Assembly: GCA_014804905.1 (NCBI GenBank)
Contig: JAAUYX010000057.1
Location: 17,692 to 28,693, forward strand
From: Desulfovibrio sp.
Lineage (GTDB): Bacteria; Desulfobacterota; Desulfovibrionia; Desulfovibrionales; Desulfovibrionaceae
Direction of reading: 5' to 3'
Length of the DNA: 11,002 nucleotides
The first letter of the stretch is position 1. Every line of letters starts with the position of its first letter. The notes beneath the pieces were generated by a model. The model did not search any database, had not been told where the DNA came from, and worked only from the letters and a program-made list of their open reading frames with translations. This document shows, one piece after another, positions 1-5,253 of this stretch. Made by a program: the position numbers and the translations under genes.

Positions 1-257
1 CGCGCCTCGCGTAAGCTCGCGGGCGGGAGCGCGCAGAGGTCCCGCCCCTCGAACATCACGCGCCCGGCCGTGGGCCGCTCGAGCAGGTTGATGCAGCGCA
101 CCAGGGTGGACTTGCCCGCGCCGCTCTTGCCGATGATACCGAAAATCTCGCCCCTGCCGATGGAAAGGTCGATGCCGCGCAGGGCATAGACGGCCTCGCC
201 GTGGCCGGGATACTTCTTTTCCAGGTGCTCGATCTTGATGATAGGCTGGTCCGCCAT
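1..257 (-). CDS. metN: MetN-like ABC transporter ATP-binding protein (C-terminus beyond the window)
   Basis: This is the N-terminal 85 residues of an ABC ATPase reading leftward from ATG at 257; the rest lies outside the window. The start is supported by a GGAGG-containing Shine-Dalgarno 6 nt upstream on the minus strand. Walker A is visible as GKSGAGKST, in the context GIIGKSGAGKSTLVRC and followed by INLLERPTAGRV. That stretch is characteristic of MetN, the ATPase of the D-methionine/amino-acid importer MetNIQ, and of close polar amino-acid relatives (GlnQ/ArtP type). It would energise uptake at the cytoplasmic face of the inner membrane. Q-loop, signature motif, Walker B and the MetN regulatory C-terminal domain cannot be checked here, so the substrate is uncertain. 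It is divergent from the rightward gene at 454. Confidence 0.8.
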   Translation of the reverse strand, partial: MADQPIIKIEHLEKKYPGHGEAVYALRGIDLSIGRGEIFGIIGKSGAGKSTLVRCINLLERPTAGRVMFEGRDLCALPPASLREA

Positions 258-390
258 GCCGCCTCCGGCGCGTCTTGCGGGTGCATCCCGGCACGCCCGC
301 TGGGCATAGCACGTTTCGGGGCAAAGGCAAAGATGCCGCATTTGCCACATACTTGCCAAGGGCCGGCCCGCTATGTAATGTCTTGCCATG

Positions 391-435
391 CCGGGCAAAC
401 GGTGCCCGGATGCACATATACCGGGCTCTGCCCGG
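391..435 (+). promoter_or_regulatory. Two adjacent perfect inverted repeats in the leader of the DUF883-like gene
   Basis: Two short perfect hairpins lie back to back just before the Shine-Dalgarno of the gene at 454. The first has arms CCGGGCA (391-397) and TGCCCGG (403-409) around AACGG. The second has arms CCGGGC (421-426) and GCCCGG (430-435) around TCT. Neither is followed by a T-run, so they are not obvious terminators. They could be operator half-sites or 5'-UTR stem-loops. A weak promoter-like pair, TTGCCA at 353-358 and TAATGT at 376-381 (17-nt spacer), lies upstream. Function is unknown. Confidence 0.35.
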
Positions 436-453
436 CCACAAAGGGAGAAAACC

Positions 454-771
454 ATGGCTGACAATCATCATGAACATACGGTTGACGAGCTTCGCAAGGA
501 ACTCAACGCCATGCGTGAGCAGATGGACAGCCTGCTCGAGACGCTGAAGGACAGGAAGGACGAGCTCGGCGGAGAAGTCTCCTCGCGTCTCGCCCGGGAG
601 CTCGCGCATTATCGCCGCCTCGCCCAGGACCAGGCCCACAGGCTCCACGATGCGGGCAGCGCCGGCATGGAGGAGGTAAGCGAGCAGGTGCGCCGCAACC
701 CCATGATGAGCCTGCTCATCGCCTTCGGCGCCGGCTGCGTGCTTTCCTGCCTGTTCCGGAACTTGCGGTAG
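454..771 (+). CDS. DUF883 (ElaB/YqjD/YgaM-like) C-tail-anchored membrane protein
   Basis: This 105-residue protein starts at ATG 454, chosen over an in-frame upstream ATG at 388 because GGGAG lies 6 nt ahead and the family-like sequence begins here. Residues about 8-80 are charged and heptad-like, predicting a coiled-coil helix. Residues about 83-101 (NPMMSLLIAFGAGCVLSCLF) are a single hydrophobic segment ending in a basic tail, FRNLR. The pattern of a helix, then R-x-NP, then a small-residue membrane helix and a basic end is that of the ElaB/YqjD/YgaM family. E. coli members are inner-membrane tail-anchored proteins reported to associate with ribosomes and to be induced in stationary phase. 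The next gene is 8 nt away and resembles YqjE, matching the enterobacterial yqjD-yqjE order. Confidence 0.75.
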   Translation: MADNHHEHTVDELRKELNAMREQMDSLLETLKDRKDELGGEVSSRLARELAHYRRLAQDQAHRLHDAGSAGMEEVSEQVRRNPMMSLLIAFGAGCVLSCLFRNLR

Positions 772-779
772 CCGCAGGC

Positions 780-1319
780 GTGAAGGGCCTGGCGGAACTT
801 GTCGTCAGTCTGTGCGACCTTTGCGAGGCCGAAGGGCGGCTCCTTGAGGCGGGCATCCTGCGCACCGTGCGCCGGGCGGGCCTGCTCTCGCTGGGGCTGC
901 TCTTCGGCGCGGCCGCCCTGGCGCTGCTTTTGGCGGCGCTCTATGCCCTCCTGACCGCGCTTTTGCCCCGGCCCGCGGCCTTGGGCCTGCTTGGCTGCGC
1001 CAGCGCGACCATTGCGGGGCTCTTTCTTTGGATGGCGCGCGGCGGGTCGCCGAAGAGCGCGGCCCCTGCGGCCGCCCCGGTGACGGCGGCAAAGGAGCTG
1101 ACGCACGCGGGCAATGGCGCGGAAGCTCGACCGCACGAGGCGTCTCAGGCGTCGCCAGCGGGGGAGAAGGGGGGCGACGGCCACGCCTCCTGGGCGCACG
1201 TGGCCCCCTACGGGCACAGGGCCCGCCGCGGGGAGAGTCCCGGTGCCGGGAAGGGCGCTTCCCCGGAAAGGGAACATGCCACGGCGGCGCACAGTGCTGC
1301 GGGCAGGGAAAACAGGTGA
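780..1319 (+). CDS. YqjE-like / phage holin superfamily III-like membrane protein
   Basis: This 179-residue protein starts at GTG 780, 8 nt after the previous stop; no strong Shine-Dalgarno is visible, so it may depend on translational coupling. An amphipathic N-terminus (about 1-32) precedes a hydrophobic segment at about 34-62, a short PRP turn, and a second hydrophobic segment at about 66-86. Two adjacent membrane helices after a DUF883-type gene fit the YqjE/holin-X family. The C-terminal half (about 90-179) is low-complexity and rich in Ala, Gly, His and Arg. It looks disordered and is longer than typical family tails, so its extent depends on the frame being intact. The stop overlaps the next start (GTGA). 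Function is unknown beyond probable inner-membrane residence. Confidence 0.6.
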   Translation: MKGLAELVVSLCDLCEAEGRLLEAGILRTVRRAGLLSLGLLFGAAALALLLAALYALLTALLPRPAALGLLGCASATIAGLFLWMARGGSPKSAAPAAAPVTAAKELTHAGNGAEARPHEASQASPAGEKGGDGHASWAHVAPYGHRARRGESPGAGKGASPEREHATAAHSAAGRENR

Positions 1320-1588
1320 AAAGAGAGCCGGAAAACGCCGCACAAAGCGTCAGCCGGGCCAAGGCGCGCTTCCTGCGGGCCGCGGATGCCGTGGCGCCGC
1401 TGAACTTTGTGCGCGTCCATCCCCTGCGCAGCGTGTCCTGCTCCTTCCTGCTCGGCCTTTCCCTGAGTTTCCTGCGCCGGAACTCGGGCGGCCTCGCCCT
1501 GCTGCCCCTCCTGCTCCAGACCACGGAACTGGCCGCCCGGCTGGGCTTCCTCGACCTGCCGGGAAGAAAGGGGAACGCAGGCGACTGA
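1316..1588 (+). CDS. Small hypothetical membrane-associated protein, third gene of the DUF883 operon
   Basis: This 90-residue protein starts at GTG 1316, overlapping the previous stop as GTGA, with AGGGA 6 nt upstream. The N-terminus is basic and amphipathic (about 1-30). The motif HPLRSVSCSFLLGLSLSFL (about 35-53) follows, recalling the 'HP..S' entry into the membrane helix of DUF883 proteins, and a second hydrophobic stretch lies at about 59-69. I do not recognise a specific family. By position it corresponds to the small third gene (yqjK) of the enterobacterial yqjCDEK cluster, but I see no clear sequence likeness to YqjK. The overlapping start argues for co-translation with the upstream holin-like protein, and a membrane partner role is an inference. 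Confidence 0.6.
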   Translation: MKREPENAAQSVSRAKARFLRAADAVAPLNFVRVHPLRSVSCSFLLGLSLSFLRRNSGGLALLPLLLQTTELAARLGFLDLPGRKGNAGD

Positions 1589-1604
1589 CACCGTATCACC
1601 TTAC

Positions 1605-1681
1605 GCGCCCGTAGCTCAGTAGGATAGAGCAGGAGCCTTCTAAGCTCTTGGTCAGGGGTTCGACTCCCTTCGGGCGCGCCA
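1605..1681 (+). tRNA. tRNA-Arg (anticodon TCT), CCA encoded
   Basis: A full cloverleaf can be folded by eye. The acceptor arms are GCGCCCG (1605-1611) and CGGGCGC (1671-1677), all seven pairs Watson-Crick. The D arm is GCTC/GAGC (1614-1617, 1627-1630). The anticodon arm is GGAGC/GCTCT (1632-1636, 1644-1648) with loop CTTCTAA, giving anticodon TCT at 1639-1641. The T arm is AGGGG/CCCTT with loop TTCGACT. Discriminator G1678 is followed by encoded CCA at 1679-1681. It decodes AGA and, by wobble, AGG, which are rare codons in a GC-rich genome. It lies 16 nt after the preceding gene and ahead of the cas locus. Confidence 0.97.
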
Positions 1682-1694
1682 TATCAGGAAGGCT

Positions 1695-1733
1695 GCAGGT
1701 CGCATCAGGGATGGTGCGGCCTGCTTTTCTTTT
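1695..1733 (+). terminator. Rho-independent terminator after tRNA-Arg
   Basis: Arms GCAGGTCGCA (1695-1704) and TGCGGCCTGC (1715-1724) pair over 10 bp with one T-G wobble and a 10-nt loop. They are followed directly by TTTTCTTTT (1725-1733). This starts 14 nt after the tRNA CCA end and is well placed to end tRNA transcription and insulate the cas3 promoter. Confidence 0.85.
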
Positions 1734-1757
1734 GTCGTGCTTCCAGACGCCGCAAAA

Positions 1758-1793
1758 CCCCCGGCGCGGGATACGCGCCCGAGGGGCTTTCTT
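1758..1793 (+). terminator. Second, weaker terminator-like hairpin
   Basis: A bulged hairpin has an inner stem GGCGCG (1763-1768) / CGCGCC (1774-1779) and an outer C-run (1758-1762) / G-run (1783-1786). It is preceded by AAAA and followed by CTTTCTT. The A-run, C-run, G-run, T-rich order is typical of intrinsic terminators, but the T-tract is short. It probably backs up the terminator at 1695. Confidence 0.45.
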
Positions 1794-1820
1794 GCCTACG
1801 CGGCTGCAAGCGAACAACTA

Positions 1821-1850
1821 TTGCGGCATCCATTGAATTTCTGATATTCT
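1821..1850 (+). promoter_or_regulatory. Candidate cas3 promoter with extended -10
   Basis: TTGCGG (1821-1826) lies 18 nt ahead of TATTCT (1845-1850). The -10 is preceded by TG and one base (TGaTATTCT), an extended -10 that can compensate for a modest -35. The sequence is AT-richer than its surroundings and lies after two terminators. The cas3 start is about 60 nt downstream. Confidence 0.45.
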
Positions 1851-1910
1851 TTCAACGATTGCAGGCCGGCGGTCTGGCAATCTCCGTTCCGCTCAACTCA
1901 GGGAGACCCC

Positions 1911-4226
1911 ATGATTTACGCCCATTCCCTGGAAGGCAAGCCCGAGGACCAGTGGCAGCCCCTGGCCGAGCACCATGCGGAGGCGGCGAGGCGGGCAGGT
2001 GCCTTTGCCGCGCCCTGGGCTCCGCTCACGGCCGGACTGCTGGGAATGATCCATGATACGGGCAAGAATTCCGACAGCTTTCAGGCGCGCCTCCGGGGCA
2101 GCCGGAAGAAAGTGGATCACACCTCCGCTGCCTACCTCTATCTCGAACAACAGTGGGCTCGGGATGGCGACGACGCAGGGAAGATACTGGCGCGCCTGAT
2201 GGCCTATGCCCTGCTCGGGCATCATGGCGGCATGGCGGATTTCGGCAGCCAGGCGGAGAGCGGTACGCTCGCCTGGCGCCTATCCGGCGACCGCATCTAT
2301 GACGTGCCCGACTGGAAGCCGGAGCTGGCAGCGGCGCTTGCGCCCGTGGACGGCTATTTTCGGGAGCTCGTGCCGCTCATGTGCGTGACGGGCAAAACGC
2401 CGGACGCCTTTGCAGCGGCCTTTATGCTGCGGATGCTCTATTCCTGCCTCGTGGACGCCGACTATCTGGACACGGAGCGCGTCTGCGCGCCGGAGCGGCA
2501 CGCGCTGCGGCCCGCGGCGCCCGCGCTGGCAGCACTTGAAGAGAAGTTTTTTCACTCCCTTGCTGCCAGGGGCTTTCTGAGGCAGCAGCCGGTGAGCCTC
2601 GCCGCACTGGCAGAAGGTGCGCAAACGGCCTGCGGCTCCGACGCGCGGCGCGCGGCTATCCGCGAGGCGCGGGCCTTCATGCTCCAGTGCTGCATGAACG
2701 CGGCCCAGGAGCGGCCGGGCATGTTCTCGCTCACCATGCCCACGGGCGGGGGCAAGACGCTCTCCTCCCTGGCCTTTGCCCTGCGCCATGCGCGCAGGCA
2801 CGGGCTCAGGCGCGTCGTACTCGTGGTGCCGTATACCAGCATCATCGAGCAGAATGCCGATGTGCTCCGCGAGGCTCTGGGCGAGGACGCCGTGCTCGAG
2901 CACCACAGCAACTACATCCATCCCGGCGAGGACGCGGACGCGGCTGACGAAAGCGCCAGCATGGCTTACAGGCTGACCACGGAAAACTGGGACGCCAGCG
3001 TCATCGTCACCACTTCGGTGCAGTTTTTCGAGTCGCTCTTCAGCAACCGGCCCTCGCGCTGCCGCAAGCTGCACAACCTTGCCAAAAGCGTCATCATCCT
3101 CGACGAAGTGCAGATGCTGCCCGTGCCCTTTGTGCGCCCGTGCGTGGCGGCCCTGCGGGAGCTGGCGCGCGGCTACGGCAGCTCCGTGGTGCTGTGCACG
3201 GCCACGCAGCCCGCGCTCATGCGCGCGCCCTGGCTCGAGACCGGGTTCGCGCCGGAGGAAGTGCGGGACATTATCCCGGCCGATGCCCAGGGTCCGCTCT
3301 TCCGCATCTTCGAGCGCGCGCAGGTGGACGTTCTGGAGGAAAAACTGGACGACGAAGCGCTGGGCGCCATGCTCCGGGGCGAGCCGCAGGTGCTCTGCAT
3401 CGTCAATTCGCGGCGCCACGCGCGGGAACTCTTCGCGCTGCTGGACGGCGGCGAGGCGGATTTCCACCTGAGCGCGCGCATGACGCCCGCGCACCGCACA
3501 CGGGTGCTCGCCGCCATTCGCGAGCGGCTGGCAGCGGGGCTGACGTGCCGGGTGGTGAGCACCTCGCTTATCGAGTGCGGCGTGGACATCAGCTTCCCGG
3601 TGGTCCTGCGCGAGAAGAACGGCCTTGATGTGCTGGCGCAGTCGGCGGGGCGCTGCAACCGCGAGGGCAGGGATGCGTCGGGGCGGGTCATCTGCTTCAC
3701 GTCTGACCGGCCCGGCCCCAGACGCGCCGCGGAGCTGAACCGCCGCTGCGCCGCCTTCGAACAGGTGGCCAGGGTCCATGACCTCTTCTGCCCCGAGACC
3801 GTGCGCGACTACTTCGCCAAGCTCTATGCGGCAAGCGACCTGGACGAGGAGGGCATCCTCGGGCTGACGGGCATCAACACGACAAGTACGGATGGCTACT
3901 GGCGTTTCCAGTTCGCCACCATCGCGGACAAGTTCCGCTTTATCGACGAGGACACGGTGAGCGTGGTCATCGGGCAGGGGGAGGCGAAGGAACTGCTGGA
4001 CGGGGTCGACCCCTGGGCCGGGCCTTCCCCGGCCGACCTGCGCAGACTCCAGCGGCACAGCGTCCCGGTCTATCGGCACGAGTTCGAGAAGATGGCGGCG
4101 CAGGGCCGCATCGAAACGAAGTTCGGCTATCTTCCCGTGCTTTCGGGGGGGCTGGGCTACAGCGAAAAAACCGGGCTCGATGTCACACTGGAGGAGGGCG
4201 TCCCGGTGGAGGACCTGCTGTTCTGA
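1911..4226 (+). CDS. cas3: Cas3 nuclease-helicase (type I-C)
   Basis: This 771-residue protein starts at ATG 1911 with GGGAG 5 nt upstream. Cas3 is recruited by Cascade to R-loops, unwinds the target DNA in an ATP-dependent manner and degrades the displaced strand. The N-terminal HD nuclease domain (about 1-200) shows the pair H21-H22, HDTGK with H48-D49, GHHGG at 103-107 and DADYLD at 182-187. The SF2 helicase follows. Motif I is MPTGGGKT at 276-283, motif II is LDEVQ at 397-401, motif III is CTATQP at 429-434 and motif VI is QSAGRCNREG at 577-586. A C-terminal region of about 150 residues follows. Length and domain order are as expected for intact type I Cas3, and no catalytic motif is missing. 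It heads the locus but is separated from cas5c by 349 nt with a separate promoter. Confidence 0.97.
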   Translation: MIYAHSLEGKPEDQWQPLAEHHAEAARRAGAFAAPWAPLTAGLLGMIHDTGKNSDSFQARLRGSRKKVDHTSAAYLYLEQQWARDGDDAGKILARLMAYALLGHHGGMADFGSQAESGTLAWRLSGDRIYDVPDWKPELAAALAPVDGYFRELVPLMCVTGKTPDAFAAAFMLRMLYSCLVDADYLDTERVCAPERHALRPAAPALAALEEKFFHSLAARGFLRQQPVSLAALAEGAQTACGSDARRAAIREARAFMLQCCMNAAQERPGMFSLTMPTGGGKTLSSLAFALRHARRHGLRRVVLVVPYTSIIEQNADVLREALGEDAVLEHHSNYIHPGEDADAADESASMAYRLTTENWDASVIVTTSVQFFESLFSNRPSRCRKLHNLAKSVIILDEVQMLPVPFVRPCVAALRELARGYGSSVVLCTATQPALMRAPWLETGFAPEEVRDIIPADAQGPLFRIFERAQVDVLEEKLDDEALGAMLRGEPQVLCIVNSRRHARELFALLDGGEADFHLSARMTPAHRTRVLAAIRERLAAGLTCRVVSTSLIECGVDISFPVVLREKNGLDVLAQSAGRCNREGRDASGRVICFTSDRPGPRRAAELNRRCAAFEQVARVHDLFCPETVRDYFAKLYAASDLDEEGILGLTGINTTSTDGYWRFQFATIADKFRFIDEDTVSVVIGQGEAKELLDGVDPWAGPSPADLRRLQRHSVPVYRHEFEKMAAQGRIETKFGYLPVLSGGLGYSEKTGLDVTLEEGVPVEDLLF

Positions 4227-4268
4227 GCCTTTGCGAAAATAATTTTTTTATATCTTTACATAGAATGC

Positions 4269-4297
4269 TTGACAAAATGAGGGCGGCGTTTTAGAAA
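4269..4297 (+). promoter_or_regulatory. Strong sigma-70-type promoter upstream of the cas5c operon
   Basis: A perfect -35 TTGACA (4269-4274) is followed after exactly 17 nt by TAGAAA (4292-4297), which matches the -10 consensus at 4 of 6 positions including the key A at position 2. The upstream 40 nt are A/T-rich, like an UP element. The start site is expected near 4304. It would drive the repeat-like element and cas5c through cas2 independently of cas3. Confidence 0.65.
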
Positions 4298-4310
4298 AGA
4301 AGCGTCGCCC

Positions 4311-4395
4311 GTGGAGATTTGTGCGCCCTGTATATAGTTTTATTTATATACATTTATTTATAGAGGGCGTGGATTGCAACTATGTGAAGATTTGT
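4311..4395 (+). repeat. Direct repeat pair GTGRAGATTTGT, 73 nt apart
   Basis: GTGGAGATTTGT at 4311-4322 and GTGAAGATTTGT at 4384-4395 match at 11 of 12 positions. GCGCC follows directly in copy one (4323-4327) and after AA in copy two (4398-4402). Copy one is just downstream of the predicted transcript start; copy two is inside the guide-like stretch. They may be a guide and its target, two regulator half-sites, or a local duplication. Confidence 0.6.
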
Positions 4396-4414
4396 AAGCG
4401 CCGCAACACGGGGC

Positions 4415-4446
4415 GCGGAGGCTGCTGCCACGGCAGCGGCCTCCGC
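4415..4446 (+). repeat. 15-bp GC-rich hairpin in the cas5c leader
   Basis: Left arm GCGGAGGC (4415-4422), T4423 and GCTGCC (4424-4429) pair with GGCAGC (4432-4437), G4438 and GCCTCCGC (4439-4446). This gives 15 pairs with a single T-G wobble and two bases, AC, at the tip. No T-run follows, so it is not an intrinsic terminator. It is much stronger than the repeat's own 8-bp stem and would strongly structure the RNA. Confidence 0.75.
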
Positions 4447-4575
4447 AGGCCGGCGCGGGCCGCAGACGGGCTTGCCATGGAAAGCCCCTGCCTGGCCCGG
4501 CTTCCCCCGATTTTCGGTGTTTGCCATTCCGGGCCGCGGCAGTGGCGGCCTGCCAACAGTTATCAGGGAGGCTCC

Positions 4576-5253
4576 ATGAAAGGAGTCAGACTCTATGTGG
4601 AAGGGCCCTATGCGCTCTTCACCCGGCCTGAGGGCAAAGCGGAGCGCATTTCGTATGAAGTGCCCACTCCCTCCGCGGCCCGCGGCATCCTCGAGGCCGT
4701 ACACTGGAAACCGGCCATCGCCTGGACCATCGACCGCATCCATGTGCTGAAGCCCATCGTCTTTGACAGCATCCGGCGCAACGAGGTCGCCCAGAAGGGC
4801 CCCACGGCCTCGACCATCAGGAGCGCGGCCAAAAGCGGCGCGCCGCTTTCGCTCACCATTGAGGGCAAGATGCGCCAGCAGCGGGCGTCGCTCGTACTGC
4901 GCGACGTGGCCTATGTCATCGAGGCCCATTTCGAGCTCACGGACAAGGCCGGCCCGGAGGACAACGAGGGCAAGCACAGCGACATCTTCCGGCGCCGGGC
5001 GCGCAATGGCGAGTGCTTTCAGCAGCCCTGCCTCGGCTGCCGGGAGTTCCCGGCGTACTTCTCCCTGCTGGAGGAGGGGGAGGAAGTGCCGCGCTCCGCG
5101 CTGGCGGTCGACGCGCCGCGCGACCTCGGCCTCATGCTCTATGACATCGACTTTGCCCACGGGATGCAGCCCATGTTCTACCGGCCGCGGCTGGAGGGGG
5201 GCGTCATCGACGTGGCGAAAGCACGGGAGGTGTCGCTGTGTCGTCATATCTGA
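4576..5253 (+). CDS. cas5c: Cas5c (Cas5d), pre-crRNA endonuclease and Cascade subunit
   Basis: This 225-residue protein starts at ATG 4576, supported by AGGGAGG 4 nt upstream and by the family-typical N-terminus MKGVRLYVEGPYALFTRPEG. Type I-C lacks Cas6, and Cas5c cleaves each repeat, leaving an 11-nt 5' handle that it then holds in Cascade. SYEVPTPSAARGILEAVHWK (26-45) is the RAMP core. NEGKH (130-134) contains the conserved Lys133-His134 pair of the described active site. The third described catalytic residue, a Tyr in the motif IYWKP (Tyr46 of the Bacillus halodurans protein as I recall it), is His43 here (AVHWKP). An open frame upstream to 4321 was rejected as coding. Its 3' end overlaps cas8c by 16 nt, so the two are probably co-translated. 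Confidence 0.95.
   Translation: MKGVRLYVEGPYALFTRPEGKAERISYEVPTPSAARGILEAVHWKPAIAWTIDRIHVLKPIVFDSIRRNEVAQKGPTASTIRSAAKSGAPLSLTIEGKMRQQRASLVLRDVAYVIEAHFELTDKAGPEDNEGKHSDIFRRRARNGECFQQPCLGCREFPAYFSLLEEGEEVPRSALAVDAPRDLGLMLYDIDFAHGMQPMFYRPRLEGGVIDVAKAREVSLCRHI

Larger units (their letters stand above)
4304..4446 (+). ncRNA. Candidate crRNA-resembling regulatory RNA (repeat mimic, guide-like stretch, hairpin)
   Basis: Three parts lie in the order of a single CRISPR unit. First, a stem CGCCCTGTATA (4324-4334) / TATAGAGGGCG (4359-4369), 10 of 11 paired, ends exactly where TGGATTGCAAC (4370-4380) begins. In the true repeat the stem likewise ends exactly at TGGATTGAAAC, the last 11 nt and the expected Cas5c-generated handle; they differ at one base. 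Second, 34 nt follow (4381-4414), within the 34-36 nt spacer range. Third, a 15-bp hairpin (4415-4446) stands where the next repeat hairpin would be. Guide-like positions 4-15 resemble 4311-4322 beside the promoter. Cas5c cleavage and Cascade loading are inferences. It could instead be a structured cas5c 5' UTR or a decayed array remnant. Confidence 0.4.
4227..4575 (+). other. 349-nt cas3-cas5c intergenic region, structured, no credible gene
   Basis: This gap is unusual in an otherwise nearly gapless operon. Its first part (4233-4280) is strongly AT-rich, including a run of seven Ts. Then come a TTGACA promoter, an AT-rich 34-nt block (4330-4363) inside a stem, a CRISPR-handle-like sequence, a 15-bp hairpin, and further small inverted repeats. 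Those are GGGCTT/AAGCCC at 4468-4487 and GGCCGC/GCGGCC at 4532-4550. The cas5c Shine-Dalgarno closes it. The cas5c frame happens to stay open back to 4321, but that translation has no Cas5 character. From the expected start near 4304 the cas5c mRNA would carry a leader of about 272 nt. No terminator hairpin is evident after cas3. Confidence 0.7.

Noticed and set aside
609..1599. Overlapping minus-strand frames and alternative plus-strand frames across the DUF883 operon
   Set aside because: They are low-complexity Arg/Pro/Ala translations typical of GC-rich shadow frames. The plus-strand set has Shine-Dalgarno sites, tight spacing and membrane-protein patterns.
2280..4079. Long minus-strand frame opposite cas3, with similar ones opposite cas5c, cas8c, cas7c-cas4 and cas1
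   Set aside because: These are antisense shadows of GC-rich genes. Their translations are rich in Arg, Ala, Gly and His, match no family I recognise, and the plus-strand proteins are certain.
4382..4387. ATGTGA start-stop minimal ORF inside the guide-like stretch, possibly a CreT-like toxin or attenuator
   Set aside because: No Shine-Dalgarno stands at a proper distance, and a six-base match is expected by chance.
4321..4575. Open frame upstream of cas5c that would extend the protein by up to 85 residues
   Set aside because: The extension has no Cas5 character, lacks a good Shine-Dalgarno at its possible starts and covers the stem-loops. ATG 4576 has AGGGAGG and begins the family-typical sequence.
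4594..4599. TATGTG in cas5c matching guide-like positions 1-6, as a possible seed target
   Set aside because: The same six bases occur several times in the locus as Tyr-Val codons, pairing stops after the seed, and the preceding CTC is not the usual TTC PAM.
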